Notes: generated from the sequence alone by a model not told the origin. A DNA stretch of 64,000 nt from Bradyrhizobium ottawaense (GCF_900099825.1 NZ_LT629693.1:6149001-6213000); one strand, 5' to 3'; shown: positions 16,674 through 26,055, counted from the first letter of the stretch. Numbers and translations: made by a program.

Positions 16674-16751
16674 TTGGATCGGAACGCGCTTCTATTGATT
16701 GTGGATATAGCTATCCCGGTAATTATTTTGATCTGGCTGTTTTTCGGGTAG
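16674..16751 (+). CDS. 25-residue membrane peptide with TTG start
   Basis: GGAGG lies 7 bases before TTG 16674; the peptide is (M)DRNALLLIVDIAIPVIIL then IWLFFG, almost wholly hydrophobic. The well-placed ribosome site is the main support. Confidence 0.4.
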   Translation: MDRNALLLIVDIAIPVIILIWLFFG

Positions 16752-16881
16752 TGGCTCAGTGCGCTTCCCTGCGGGGGTATTGTCAGCCCCACTACGACGC
16801 AAGGAGATGACTGGTCGTCGGCTAGTCTGGGCTTGGGGCGCAGCCTCACTGCCCCATTCAGTTCACAAAGAGCGTTCAAGG

Positions 16882-17496
16882 ATGGCTACAATCTTGAAAA
16901 GGGTAGCCTCAATGCGATGGTTTGTCGGAACCGTACTTGCTCTGTTAGTCGCACTTGGAATTTATGTTGGCTCAGCCGTCGTATCTCTCAATGGCCTTGT
17001 CGAAGCAGCAAGGGCTGGGGATGGCGCTGGTGTTATTGCGCGAACCGACACCGCCCGCTTGCGCCGCTCACTGGTTGATCAGATCGTTTCCACGTACCTA
17101 AAGCAGTTAGGTCGGGACCGACCTGTAAAGCCGCTGGAACGGATGGCAGCGAACACATACGGCGCGTCGGTTGCCGATGCGATGATCGCCAAGATGCTTA
17201 CGGAGGAAAATCTCACCGCCATCCTAAATAAAGGTGCGATAAATTCGAGCGCCCCGATTGCGAATATGCAGCACTTGACTGAGATCGACACTTCTCAGGT
17301 TTTGGAGACATTAAAGCGGATATCGCCGGTCAAGCTGGTCGAATTTTTGGTCCGCTTCGGCGAGACCGAAAGCGCCGGCGGTATTAGCATCCATTTTGAG
17401 GGGGATGGATGGAAACTATCTGGCATCCGATTACCTACTCACGTCGTACAAGTGTTAGCGCAGGACCTCGCACACAGTAGGGGCCGAAACGGTTAG
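16882..17496 (+). CDS. DUF2939-like membrane-anchored protein with altered C-terminus
   Basis: From ATG 16882, 204 residues (alternative start 16912). N-terminal signal anchor (FVGTVLALLVALGIYVGSAV), then a DUF2939-like domain with SLNGLVEAARAGD, a run of helices and HFEGDGWKLSGIRLP near the end. The last 17 codons (from 17432) are not native: they come from repeat B and match the bases after another gene's stop at 34988. The original stop was therefore lost at a recombination joint. Confidence 0.6.
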   Translation: MATILKRVASMRWFVGTVLALLVALGIYVGSAVVSLNGLVEAARAGDGAGVIARTDTARLRRSLVDQIVSTYLKQLGRDRPVKPLERMAANTYGASVADAMIAKMLTEENLTAILNKGAINSSAPIANMQHLTEIDTSQVLETLKRISPVKLVEFLVRFGETESAGGISIHFEGDGWKLSGIRLPTHVVQVLAQDLAHSRGRNG

Positions 17497-17714
17497 GAAG
17501 TGGCTCCCGCCGATTTCCTGTGCGTGCGCGCTTAAGTAACGGTGCTCCCTCGGCCGATGACAGCCTGCACCTGAACGTGAGTCCAGACCCCACCCCGAGC
17601 TGTGGGCACTCGGCGTTCATTCAGCTTGGTGGCAATGGCGGCATTGCTCTTGGCACCACCCACCTGGATCTCACGAATGACCGGCAGCACATTGGCCGCA
17701 AACTTCCGGGCGGT
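17432..17714. repeat. 285-bp repeat B, copy 1
   Basis: Matches 34988-35274 in the same orientation. It holds the 3' end of the serine-recombinase remnant (- strand) and its downstream flank. Confidence 0.8.
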
Positions 17715-17985
17715 ATCTTTGATGACGATATTACCCAAGACGCCCGCTTCCCGGACCTTCGGATTGCCAAGTTTTTTGCCTCGTGCCTTCGCCGCCTGCA
17801 GGGCGCTGCGCGTCCGCTCTGAAATCATCTCCCGCTCGTGCTGCGCAACAGCGGCCAGGATGTGAACCGTCGACTTATTTGCGTGCGGATTATCGACCGC
17901 CAGAAACTCGACGCCGGAATCCATCAGTGTGGCGATAAACGCCAGATTGCGGGAAAGCCGGTCCAGCTTGGCGATAAGTAGCCAA
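17532..17985 (-). pseudogene. Serine recombinase, N-terminus lost
   Basis: The C-terminal two thirds of a resolvase/invertase-type recombinase: LLIAKLDRLSRNLAFI, VEFLAVDNPHANKSTVHILA, AQHEREMISERTRSALQAAK, and a C-terminal helix-turn-helix region (AIATKLNERRVPTARGG). The first 60 or so residues with the catalytic serine are missing; at about 17982 the sequence joins an unrelated fragment. Could not catalyse recombination as is. Confidence 0.75.
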
Positions 17986-18105
17986 GGGCAACGCTTTGAG
18001 CGGTATGGCCAACTGCGACAAAGGATCGCGGACGAAATCCTGCTACGGCGTTCCAAGGAATTGATCGCCGAATTAGAGGCAGACAAAGCCGCCCTGCAAT
18101 CCTGA
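17980..18105 (+). pseudogene. 3' end of a coiled-coil protein gene
   Basis: Open frame with no start: SQGQRFERYGQLRQRIADEI then RRSKELIAELEADKAALQS and a stop. It begins at the joint that truncates the recombinase, so it is a leftover of another gene. Confidence 0.35.
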
Positions 18106-18258
18106 ATTAAAGCCGCGCTAATCCCGATGGCCCGTACTAATACTGCGGTCGGAACAGCGTGCATCTGAGAGAGTTGGCTCTGTATCATCGCAACATTCGG
18201 GCAGTTACCGGTGACAGAGAGTGCTTCAGACTCCCACCCATTACGGAGCGTGGCACAC

Positions 18259-18459
18259 ATGACCAATCCTCCAGACAAGTACCGTCATAAGGCTTTTGTT
18301 TGTGAAAAGCTTGGGCGAGAGGCTACCGACCCCGAAACCCGGGCCGCATGGGTCGAGATTGCGATTGAATGGCACGCGCTTGCTAGCCGAGTGGAACGGG
18401 AATTTGGCCCGGCCGGGTTGAGAAACCAAGCAGGGGCAGCACCTCAGTTGGCCCAATAG
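18259..18459 (+). CDS. Small hypothetical protein, 66 aa
   Basis: MTNPPDKYRHKAFVCEKLGR then EATDPETRAAWVEIAIEWH: a helical protein of a type common in Bradyrhizobium-like genomes (recalled). It shares helix style with the 63-aa protein at 41919 (DRNRFKRMEDAWRALAEE). Function unknown. Confidence 0.6.
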   Translation: MTNPPDKYRHKAFVCEKLGREATDPETRAAWVEIAIEWHALASRVEREFGPAGLRNQAGAAPQLAQ

Positions 18460-18827
18460 TCTATTTGGGAGGCTGCCTCCGCCCAATTTCACAGCGCGCG
18501 CCGGGCCTTTGCTCAACTGCAAGTGAGAAATTCGCCCTGCACCGGAGTGATAAGTTAAATTTCCGTCAATGAGCAAAATGGAACAGCGCGGGATCGTCCT
18601 TGGGTTCCATATGGGCGATGAACTCAAGTCATCCCCATGCCGTTGCCATGCCGTTTTGCTACCATCCCGGGAATGTGCGAGGGCGACCTCTGCGCCTACG
18701 ACTTCTTGGCCTGCGAGGGTTGCCAAAAGTCGTGACTCGGCAAAGCGCCATGGCTTGATGACCCAATGAAATCGGAGATCTGGCGCGGCTGGATCAAGGG
18801 AATCGCTGGCATTAAGAAGTGACGGAA
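18460..18827. other. 370 bases, nothing firm
   Basis: Only a possible 20-residue Cys-rich frame (18673-18735, MCEGDLCAYDFLACEGCQKS) stands out; it lacks supporting signals. Confidence 0.35.
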
Positions 18828-18995
18828 ATGTCGTCCGATCTCCAGAAGGCTGGACCGGAAAGGCCGTCGCGCCTCTGTGGCAACTGCAGCGAGAACATGA
18901 GGCATCTAGTTAATCTTCCCAGTGCGGGTCTCTATCCCGCAAAACAGATATTCCGTTGCGACAATTGCAGTTACGTCGTTTCCGCGCCTTGTTAA
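18828..18995 (+). CDS. 55-residue zinc-ribbon protein
   Basis: ATG 18828; RPSRLCGNCSENMRHL and QIFRCDNCSYVVSAP give two CxxC pairs 27 residues apart. The intrinsic terminator at 18996 begins one base after the stop, which supports a real single gene. Confidence 0.6.
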   Translation: MSSDLQKAGPERPSRLCGNCSENMRHLVNLPSAGLYPAKQIFRCDNCSYVVSAPC

Positions 18996-19015
18996 GGCCG
19001 CCTCAGTTGGCGGCC
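18996..19015 (+). terminator. Intrinsic terminator
   Basis: Perfect 7-bp stem GGCCGCC/GGCGGCC with loop TCAGTT, followed by TCTTGGCTTT. Confidence 0.7.
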
Positions 19016-19019
19016 TCTT

Positions 19020-19262
19020 GGCTTTAGCAAGAAGCTGGACAACCACGTTGCGGCCAGGGCGCTGTACATCGCTCACTACAATCTCTGCCGGCCCCATGAA
19101 GCCCTCCGGACGACGCCAGCCAAGGCGCTGGGCGTGGTGGACAAGGCTTGGAGCATTGCCCAGCTTTTGGATGCGGCGCTTGCCGTTGCCCCGGCCCTGC
19201 CGACCGAGACCCCTCCGTATCGGCGGCGGAAGTTCACGGTAATTCAGGGTGGGAAGGGCTAA
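19020..19262 (+). pseudogene. Transposase C-terminal fragment
   Basis: Frame without start: GFSKKLDNHVAARALYIAHY then NLCRPHEALRTTPAKALGVV. The SKKLxNH...HYNxCRxHxxLR...TPA pattern is the end of a DDE transposase found as free-standing remnants in rhizobia. It is fused directly behind the terminator at 18996. Confidence 0.65.
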
Positions 19263-19352
19263 AAACAAAGAAGCCCTGCCCGGCTTGGAATCGCCTTGGC
19301 AGGGCAGCCCTTTGCAGGGTCTTGAGGCTCAACGGCGCACTCCCCGCTGCAT

Positions 19353-19574
19353 TTGACCGATATGCGATCTGAGCACAAAGGATTCGCATGGCTTGGTAAG
19401 CTTGATGTGGAGGAGCGATCACGATTCTGGTCGGAATATCGACGGTTCCTCGCGCGAGTAAAAGTTGCTGGTACCGCATGTGTGATTGACCGGCCCGGTT
19501 ATGTTGCACGAGGCTATGGCAGGCGCGAAGGAGACGCAAAATGGCCTCTTGCACTAAAAAACCGCTACGCGTAG
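19353..19574 (+). pseudogene. DUF3800-type protein fragment
   Basis: 73 residues: SRFWSEYRRFLARVKVAG then ACVIDRPGYVARGYGRR. This resembles the middle of DUF3800 proteins (predicted RNase-H-like fold). The start of the domain is missing and a frameshift near 19545 replaces the expected W-x-L-C-K-T-A-F. Likely a remnant. Confidence 0.45.
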
Positions 19575-19613
19575 GGGGGCGGCCGGCGGATAGGCAAGTT
19601 GCGAGGGCGCTGG

Positions 19614-21224
19614 TTAGGCAGCGACGGATCCGGATAAAGGGCGTTTTAACAGCGCCAGCGTCTCCTGAGCTGGCATGGCTTTGCCAAACAGGTAGCCCTG
19701 ACCCTCCGTGCACCCATTTGCCTTGAGGTATGCGAGCTGTTCGGCGTCTTCGATGCCCTCGGCGGTCGTGATCAAACCGAGACCGCTTGCGAGCCCGAGG
19801 ATCGCCCTGACGATCACCATGCTTTCATTGTCGCCGCTGACGCGATCCACAAAGCTGCGGTCGATCTTGATCTTGTCGAGGTGCAGCGTTTGCAATTGCC
19901 GCAGCGTCGCGTAGCCGGTGCCGAAGTCATCGAGCGCGATTCGAATCCCGGTCTGCCTTAACTGGTCGATGACGCGCTGCGCAACCTCGAGATTGTCCAC
20001 CAGCGCGCTCTCGGTGATCTCGATTTCAAGTCGATGGGGATCAAACCCGGTATTTTCAAGGATGTTTAGAATGCGCAGCCCCAAAGAGGCGTTGCGCAGC
20101 TGAACTGGTGAAATGTTAAACGCAAGCTTTATGTCGGCGGTCCAGGTCGCGGCATCCATGCAGGCGCGGCGCAACAGTTGATCCCCCAGTTCGCCAATGA
20201 GCCCGCATTCTTCGGCAATCGGGATGAATACCCCGGGCGCTATGACACCCAGTTCCTCGCTCTGCCATCGGGCCAGCGCCTCGAAGCCAATGATGCGGTT
20301 TTCGGCCATCGAAACCAGCGGCTGATAGTACGGAACGATGGTCTGAGCCGCGAGAGCGTTGCGCAGTTCTCGCTCGATCCGCATCCGCTGTTCGACGTGT
20401 GCGTCCATCTCTTGTTCGAAAAACCGGACGGTCGATTGGCCCTCAGCCTTGGCACGATAGAGGGCGAGATCGGCGCGGCGCACGAGCGCGTCGTGGTCCG
20501 TTCCATCATCAGGGGAGACCGCGATGCCAATACCGATCCCCAGCGCTGTCGCCGTGCTTCCAATCATGAAGGGTTCGGCAACGGTGCTGATGATGCGTCG
20601 CGCGAGCCCGGCCGGGTCGTCGAGTGAGGTTACATTCGGTAATACAATTCCGAACTCGTCGCCGCCTAACCGGGCCAGCAGGGTGTCCGCGCGCATCACG
20701 TTGGACATCCGTTCGCCCACCTCGAGCAGCGTGCGGTCGCCGACCGCATGACCGTAAGTATCGTTGATCGCCTTGAAGCCGTCGAGGTCGAGCATCATCA
20801 CGACCGTCCGGCACCCCTCGGACGTCGTTCGCTGCAGGGCGTCATCGAGTTTTTCGGTGAAGAGACGCCGGTTGGGCAGACCAGTGAGCGGATCAAGGCG
20901 TGCAAGCTTGCGTGCCTGATCCTCGGCGGCAGCGCGCCCCTTCATCTCTTTGGCAAGATCCTGCAGCCGGCGAAAGCTGTAGACGATCAGGCTTATGCAC
21001 AGCATGAACGACATCAGGACGAGGTCATCCGCTCCCCAGTCTTCGTACTCCTTGGCGAAATCCGCGACTTTCAGGAAAAGATCGCCTGTGTCGAAAAACA
21101 CAAATTGGGCGGCTAGAATAATAACGATAATAATGGCATCTCTGACATCACGCCGACGCCAGGCAGTTCGGCGCAGGCGCGAAAACAGGATTCCTCGCGG
21201 GGACAGCGATATCAACCACTTCAC
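19614..21224 (-). CDS. Cyclic-di-GMP enzyme, GGDEF-EAL with two membrane spans
   Basis: 536 residues. Spans near 29-46 and 67-83 form a short membrane module; a helix leads to the GGDEF domain (DPLTGLPNRRLF at about 111, intact GGDEF at 187-191) and then the EAL domain (EAL at 315-317, DDFGTG and TAEGIED later). Both catalytic signatures look intact, so it may make or cleave c-di-GMP. There is no recognised sensor domain beyond the membrane segment. It is monocistronic, flanked by remnants of mobile DNA; its codon use looks like the core genes. PilZ proteins at 33291, 50366 and 50635 are possible c-di-GMP readers. Confidence 0.9.
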   Translation of the reverse strand: MKWLISLSPRGILFSRLRRTAWRRRDVRDAIIIVIILAAQFVFFDTGDLFLKVADFAKEYEDWGADDLVLMSFMLCISLIVYSFRRLQDLAKEMKGRAAAEDQARKLARLDPLTGLPNRRLFTEKLDDALQRTTSEGCRTVVMMLDLDGFKAINDTYGHAVGDRTLLEVGERMSNVMRADTLLARLGGDEFGIVLPNVTSLDDPAGLARRIISTVAEPFMIGSTATALGIGIGIAVSPDDGTDHDALVRRADLALYRAKAEGQSTVRFFEQEMDAHVEQRMRIERELRNALAAQTIVPYYQPLVSMAENRIIGFEALARWQSEELGVIAPGVFIPIAEECGLIGELGDQLLRRACMDAATWTADIKLAFNISPVQLRNASLGLRILNILENTGFDPHRLEIEITESALVDNLEVAQRVIDQLRQTGIRIALDDFGTGYATLRQLQTLHLDKIKIDRSFVDRVSGDNESMVIVRAILGLASGLGLITTAEGIEDAEQLAYLKANGCTEGQGYLFGKAMPAQETLALLKRPLSGSVAA

Positions 21225-21467
21225 TTGGTGCTTCCTCGGAGGGGGGCAACCGGTGTTGCAAGCCGCGCCATCATGGGAGTGGCACCTTAACCGGAAGACA
21301 ACTTCAAGTACCGGGGAAATACGGGCGTCGTGCTATGTCCTTAAGGAAGCCTTACCTTTGAACGCTCATTTGCCTGGATATGAAGGCTCGATAGCAACGA
21401 TCTATACGAAGTCGAATGGTTAGCATCCGGTGAGGACCGCGGCTGGATTGCTCGCAGGATGTAACGG

Positions 21468-21713
21468 TCAAGCCGCCTGACGGTTTCTGACATTGAGCTG
21501 GCACCAAATCCAGGGCAGGAGCTCATCTAGTTTTTGGACGGGATGCTCGGCGATGCGAGCGAGAACGTCGGCGAGCCACGCCTGCGGATCAATATCGTTC
21601 ATTTTGGCCGTGACGATCAGGCTGTACATCACCGCGGCCCGCTCGCCGCCACGATCGGATCCGCAGAACAACCAGGATTTTCTGCCCAGAGCGATCTCGC
21701 AGTTAGGCAATGA
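21468..21713 (-). pseudogene. IS66 transposase (TnpC) C-terminal remnant
   Basis: Contains GRKSWLFCGSDRGGERAAVM, YSLIVTAKMNDIDPQAWLAD and LARIAEHPVQKLDELLPW, the C-terminal signature of IS66 TnpC. The N-terminal catalytic part is gone. A fuller IS66 lies at 62039. Confidence 0.75.
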
Positions 21714-21860
21714 CAACGAATAGCGGCAGATAAAGACCGTCCGAAGGGGTGACATGAAAGCGGGGCCATCTCACCAAACTGTGAGGGAGAAGCCCCCTGT
21801 AAACGGCCCGCCGGCTGCCGACGTTTCTACTTTGTGTCGTGGCGCGAAGTGGATGCAAAA

Positions 21861-22184
21861 ATGAGAGTGATAAGATTACTGCTAGCAATCACGCTAACGG
21901 CATTGCTCGTTAGTCCAGCTGGGGCGCAGGATGTAGGCCGTGCCCAGGATGGCTTCTATTCCGGCCAATCAAATGGCCAGTACAGTGGTCAATGGTACGG
22001 ACAAGTTAACCCAAGAGTAGATGGGCGACCGAACCGAAACGAGGGCCTTCCACCAAGTGCCGGGGATAAGGATAACCGACGATTCGATAACCCCATCGAT
22101 CCTGGAGATTGCGCAGAGGCCCAAATGCTAAAGCCGGACGCTCGCCCCGGATGGCAAAGGCGGGTAGCTAGAGCGTGCGAATAA
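21861..22184 (+). CDS. Exported hypothetical protein, 107 aa
   Basis: Start at ATG 21861 places a signal peptide first (MRVIRLLLAITLTALLVSPA, cleavage after GAQ). The mature part is Gly/Gln/Tyr-rich (SGQSNGQYSGQWYGQ) and ends with a basic Cys-containing helix. No domain recognised; periplasmic or secreted. Confidence 0.6.
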   Translation: MRVIRLLLAITLTALLVSPAGAQDVGRAQDGFYSGQSNGQYSGQWYGQVNPRVDGRPNRNEGLPPSAGDKDNRRFDNPIDPGDCAEAQMLKPDARPGWQRRVARACE

Positions 22185-22222
22185 CCCCGTTCGTCGCAGG
22201 CGGTCTTTATGATGTTTTTCGT

Positions 22223-22300
22223 TCAATTAATGCTGCGAAGATCTACGGCGCTGATAACGATGACAGTCAGCACCGCAAGGATTCCAACTCCAATCATCAT
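22223..22300 (-). CDS. 25-residue membrane peptide
   Basis: MMIGVGILAVLTVIVISAVD then LRSIN: one span. Little else supports it. Confidence 0.3.
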   Translation of the reverse strand: MMIGVGILAVLTVIVISAVDLRSIN

Positions 22301-22323
22301 GACTTCGCCAGCACAAACTAAAA

Positions 22324-22343
22324 GACCGCCCGAAGGCGGTCTC
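22324..22343 (-). terminator. Intrinsic terminator of the PEPxxWA-CTERM gene
   Basis: Same AGACCGCC-CGAA-GGCGGTCT hairpin as at 7718; T-run on the - strand side. Confidence 0.85.
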
Positions 22344-22364
22344 CGTGCAGATACTGATAGGTGA

Positions 22365-23234
22365 TCAGGCTGCGCTAGGTTCTGCGCTCTGCTTGCGACG
22401 ACGGTAGGCCATGAATCCGACGCCCGCGAACCCGAGGATCATCATCGCCCAGGTTGAGGGTTCGGGGACGTCCGAGACGTTCGGCGACGAACGATAGTCG
22501 GTACCGCTCAAGAAAGTCAGGGAGCCACCGCCGGGTGTGAGCACGTCTATTGTAAGCCGGCCGGTATGACTGAGATCGGCGCTCGAGGACGGAAGCGCGC
22601 TGTATTCACTGCTGCCCGAATCAGCTTCGGCTTCCATCGTCCAGTTAAACAGGAATGTGTGCCCTGCCGGCAAAAGAACGTTCATTGTATAACTTGAGGA
22701 GGGACTGTTCTTGTAGGTGAATAGCTCGGAGTCATAGACCGCTAAACTGTTGGTCGTTAGGTCATCAAGATTGAAGGCTGTAGCGCCGGTGCCTCCGCCC
22801 GTATAGGACCCTGATATTGAGGAAACAAAGCTAACCAAGAGGTCGGTGGCTCCTACCTTAAAACCATCGACAAAGCCTATGTCCGCTCTCGAACTTGCCC
22901 CACTTTGCGAGTTAAAACCGGCAGGATAGGAGGTAAACGAAGAAACGGATATGTGCGCGGTTCCGTAATTTCCTGTGGCTGTGGCAAAAGTGCCGACCCC
23001 TGTTCCTGCACCGGCTCCGCCGACGCTCACAGCAGTGCTGTTGATTTGATTCAACGCCGGAGTGGCCGTAACCGTAAATGGCTGTGCAGTGGGATTATAG
23101 CCAACTGCAGAAACTGCGCCACAAACAGCAGGAGCGGCCGCGAACCAACCTTGGCATCCACCGACAAGTGACGCGTGGCTTGCTGAAGAGGCTAGAACTG
23201 TAATTGCCGTGGCGAAAAAAACAGATTTGGTCAT
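22365..23234 (-). CDS. PEPxxWA-CTERM sorting-domain protein
   Basis: 289 residues from ATG 23234 (an upstream ATG at 23306 would bury the signal peptide). Signal peptide [18 protein letters not shown]; a Ser/Gly/Thr-rich beta domain with [17 protein letters not shown] and [17 protein letters not shown]; sorting signal [19 protein letters not shown], then [14 protein letters not shown]. Own terminator downstream. Intact. Confidence 0.85.
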   Translation of the reverse strand: MTKSVFFATAITVLASSASHASLVGGCQGWFAAAPAVCGAVSAVGYNPTAQPFTVTATPALNQINSTAVSVGGAGAGTGVGTFATATGNYGTAHISVSSFTSYPAGFNSQSGASSRADIGFVDGFKVGATDLLVSFVSSISGSYTGGGTGATAFNLDDLTTNSLAVYDSELFTYKNSPSSSYTMNVLLPAGHTFLFNWTMEAEADSGSSEYSALPSSSADLSHTGRLTIDVLTPGGGSLTFLSGTDYRSSPNVSDVPEPSTWAMMILGFAGVGFMAYRRRKQSAEPSAA

Positions 23235-23416
23235 TATCCGTCGCTGGTTATTCCAAGCTGCGCCGGTCTCTCGCTCGAATAAAACACCCATTTCCCCCCC
23301 TTTCAATTATTTCCTTCCAATATTCCAATCATTAGATCTTCGAAGCGAATTGGAGGTCAAGGCCATTCTTGGTGCGCAACTATTCCCCGGCAGACGGACG
23401 TCATGGAGCCTATACG

Positions 23417-23590
23417 ATGCGCAAGCTTTTCACGCACTGGATTGCACTAGCGGCCATCGCTCTGGCGAGTGTGAAACCACAGCTTATTTTGGCCCAAGTG
23501 GAAAGGCCTCACCGTCGAAGAAAATTTGGCCGGATTACGAACTGTTCGCCTTCCCTTGGCATCAGCCGTTCGGCTGAGGCAGGCAAATAA
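23417..23590 (+). CDS. Possible exported peptide, 57 aa
   Basis: MRKLFTHWIALAAIALASVK then PQLILAQ looks like a signal peptide, but the rest (ERPHRRRKFGRITNCS) is basic and unpatterned. It may be the 5' stub of a lost gene. Confidence 0.3.
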   Translation: MRKLFTHWIALAAIALASVKPQLILAQVERPHRRRKFGRITNCSPSLGISRSAEAGK

Positions 23591-23656
23591 TCTGCGCTGG
23601 ATCCGCGCTGCACCGCATCCAGCCCGGTGACTAGCAGGGAGAGCACGACAAACAAA

Positions 23657-23676
23657 AGACCGCCCGGAGGCGGTCT
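23657..23676 (-). terminator. Intrinsic terminator left from an interrupted PEPxxWA-CTERM gene
   Basis: AGACCGCC-CGGA-GGCGGTCT hairpin of the same family. The only gene end before it on the - strand is the sorting-signal stub at 23816. Confidence 0.8.
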
Positions 23677-23815
23677 CTAATTCTCAATTCAGACCTGGAT
23701 CAGGCCGTTCTATAAATCGCCAGAAACAGTCCGGAGACCGCGCAACACAACTGTTAGCGCCAGGCTTGACTGAGCCGCCAAGCAATTGATGCAAGTGCTG
23801 ACGATTTCCATTCGA

Positions 23816-23850
23816 TCAAGCCGCAAACATTGCTGGCTTTGACTTCCGGC
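23816..23850 (-). pseudogene. PEPxxWA-CTERM gene stub: last 10 codons
   Basis: On the - strand the sequence reads R-K-S-K-P-A-M-F-A-A-stop, the exact tail type of the proteins at 59916 and 60861 ([22 protein letters not shown]). Upstream of it the IS21 end begins, so insertion removed the gene body. Confidence 0.65.
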
Positions 23851-23864
23851 TGCTGATTCCGCTC

Positions 23865-23970
23865 GATGTCGCCCACCATTCCGGAATGATCTCGCCCACC
23901 GTTCCGATTTGATGTCGCCCGCCATTCCGAGATGATCTCGCCCACCATTCCGGGATGATGTCGCCCGGGG
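23865..23970. repeat. 23-bp tandem repeats in the IS21 left end
   Basis: Units GATGTCGCCCACCATTCCGG+AAT start at 23865, 23888, 23911, 23934 and (partial) 23957, alternating GATGTC and GATCTC. Multiple terminal repeats of this kind are the transposase-binding sites of IS21 elements. Confidence 0.85.
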
Positions 23971-24032
23971 TGACGCGGCCTCTTCTGGCTCCGCTACGGT
24001 CCCGCCTTTCGGCTTTGCGAAGGGGGACCTGG

Positions 24033-25592
24033 ATGCCGACGGAGAGGCTTGCGATGCGCCATGTGCGCGATGTGATCAGATTGAAGTCGGCCGGGATGCC
24101 GACCCGCGAGATAGCGCGGCGGGTGGGGACGGCCCCTTCGACGGTGCGGTTGACGATCCGCCGGTTCGAGGCATCGGGGCTAACCTGGCCGTTGCCCGAC
24201 GACATCACCGACACTGAGCTGGAGGCCCGGCTGTTCGCCAGCGCGGGAGCCGGTCCCGGCACCCGGCGGGGCCATCGCCGGCAGGCCGAGCCGGACTGGG
24301 CGGCGGTGCATCGCGAACTCCGGCGCAAGCACGTGACGCTGTCGATCTTGTGGGAGGAATACATCGCGGGCGAACCCGGCGGGTATCGCTATTCGCGCTT
24401 CTGCGAGCTTTACCGCGCCTGGGAAGGCCGGCTGTCGGTGACGATGCGCCAGTCGCATACGGCCGGCGACAAGCTGTTCGTCGACTATGCGGGCGACGGG
24501 GTGCCGGTGGTGATCGACCGGTTCACCGGCGAGCGGCGCGCCGCGCAAATCTTCGTCGCGGTGCTCGGCGCATCGAGCTTTACCTACGCGCAGGCGACCT
24601 GGACGCAGGGGCTCGCCGACTGGATCAGCGGCCATGTCGGCGCCTTCGAGGCGATCGCCGGCGCGCCCGCGCTGCTGGTGCCGGACAACACCAAGGTCGC
24701 GGTGATCAAGGCCTGCCTCTACGATCCGCAGATCAACCGCAGCTACGCTGACATGGCGGCGCATTACGGCACCGCCATTCTGCCGGCCAGGCCGCGACGG
24801 CCACGGGACAAGGCCAAGGTCGAGCAGGCGGTCCTCATGGTCGAGCGCTGGCTGCTCGGGCGGCTGCGCCACCGCACTTTCCACAGCCTCGCCGAGGTCA
24901 ACGCGGCGATCGCCGAGTTAATGACCCGGCTCAACGAGGAGCGGCCGATCCGGCGGCTCGGCGTGACCCGCCGCAAGCTGTTGGAGGAGATCGACCGGCC
25001 GGCACTCAAAGCCTTGCCGGAAAGCCCTTACGTGTTTGCCGAGTGGCGGATCTGCCGGGTCAGCATCGACTATCACGTCGAGGTCGAGGCGCATTACTAC
25101 AGCGTCCCGCATCGCTTCGTCCGCGCCGAGGTCGAGGTGCGCTTCACCGCCCGCACCGTCGAGATTTTCCACAAGGGCGAGCGGATCGCCGCGCATCAAC
25201 GCATGAGCGGCAACCACAAGCACACGACCGTGCCGGAACACATGGCGTCCAGTCATCGGCGCTACGCCGGCTGGACCATCGAGCGCATCCGCCAGGATGC
25301 CGCCACGATCGGGCCGGCCACCGCGGCGCTGTGCGATCTGATCCTCGACGAGCGCGCGCATCCGGAACAGGGCTTCCGCGCCTGTCTCGGCATCATCCGG
25401 CTCGCCCGATCCTACGGGCACGAGCGGCTCGATGCCGCCGCCACGCGGGCGATCGACATCGGCGCGCGCACCTACGGCTCAGTCAAATCGATCCTCGCCA
25501 ACAATCTCGATCGGCGCCCTTCACCCCAGCGCTCCGCGGACGACGCGCCGATCCTCCATTCCAACATCCGCGGGCCGCGCTACTACAATTAG
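24033..25592 (+). CDS. istA: IstA transposase (IS21 family)
   Basis: 519 residues from ATG 24033; an upstream ATG at 23955 would start within the terminal repeats. N-terminal helix-turn-helix (SAGMPTREIARRVGTAPSTV), then a DDE integrase core: KLFVDYAGDGVPVVID, VPDNTKVAVIKACLYD, and PRDKAKVEQAV supply the three acidic residues. The C-terminal domain contains VEAHYYSVPHRFV and ends IRGPRYYN. Appears complete. It acts with the IstB ATPase, which is broken here, so the element is probably immobile. Confidence 0.9.
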   Translation: MPTERLAMRHVRDVIRLKSAGMPTREIARRVGTAPSTVRLTIRRFEASGLTWPLPDDITDTELEARLFASAGAGPGTRRGHRRQAEPDWAAVHRELRRKHVTLSILWEEYIAGEPGGYRYSRFCELYRAWEGRLSVTMRQSHTAGDKLFVDYAGDGVPVVIDRFTGERRAAQIFVAVLGASSFTYAQATWTQGLADWISGHVGAFEAIAGAPALLVPDNTKVAVIKACLYDPQINRSYADMAAHYGTAILPARPRRPRDKAKVEQAVLMVERWLLGRLRHRTFHSLAEVNAAIAELMTRLNEERPIRRLGVTRRKLLEEIDRPALKALPESPYVFAEWRICRVSIDYHVEVEAHYYSVPHRFVRAEVEVRFTARTVEIFHKGERIAAHQRMSGNHKHTTVPEHMASSHRRYAGWTIERIRQDAATIGPATAALCDLILDERAHPEQGFRACLGIIRLARSYGHERLDAAATRAIDIGARTYGSVKSILANNLDRRPSPQRSADDAPILHSNIRGPRYYN

Positions 25593-25603
25593 GAGATCGT
25601 GTC

Positions 25604-26055
25604 TTGCTCACTCATCCGACCCTCGATCAACTCCACGCGCTCGGCCTTCACGGCATGGCCAAGGCCTTCGCCGACATCGAAGCCGGCGGCGACGCCGCGA
25701 GCCTCGGCCACGCCGAATGGCTTGCACTGCTGCTCGAACGCGAAGCGACACTGCGACGCGACAAGCGGCTGTCGAAGCGGCTGCAATACGCCAAGCTGCG
25801 CCAGCAGGCCTGTGTCGAGGACATCGACTATCGCACCCCGCGCGGCCTCGACCGCAGCCTGCTGACGATGCTGGTCGAAGGCCAATGGATCGACGACCAC
25901 GCCAACCTGCTGATCTGCGGGCCCTCCGGCGTTGGCAAGAGCTGGCTTGCGTCTGCGCTCGGCAACAAGGCCTGCCGCGACAATCGCTCGGCGCTCTACC
26001 AGCGCGTCCCACGGCTGTTCACCGATCTCGCTTTGGCGCGCGGCGACGGCCGCCA
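25604..26055 (+). pseudogene. istB: IstB helper ATPase, truncated
   Basis: Starts at TTG 25604 (LLTHPTLDQLHALGLHGMAK). Contains the Walker A motif ICGPSGVGKSWLASALG and RVPRLFTDLALARGDG, after which the family sequence stops. The next residues are phage-derived and in another frame. Walker B and the C-terminal third are missing, so no working IstB. Confidence 0.85.

Noticed and set aside
23865..23970. 23-bp tandem repeats considered as a CRISPR array
   Set aside because: Units are contiguous with no spacers and lie in an IS21 terminus.
24180..24884. Long open frames antisense to istA and in other frames of istA/istB
   Set aside because: They shadow the GC-rich transposase genes; no ribosome sites or family patterns.
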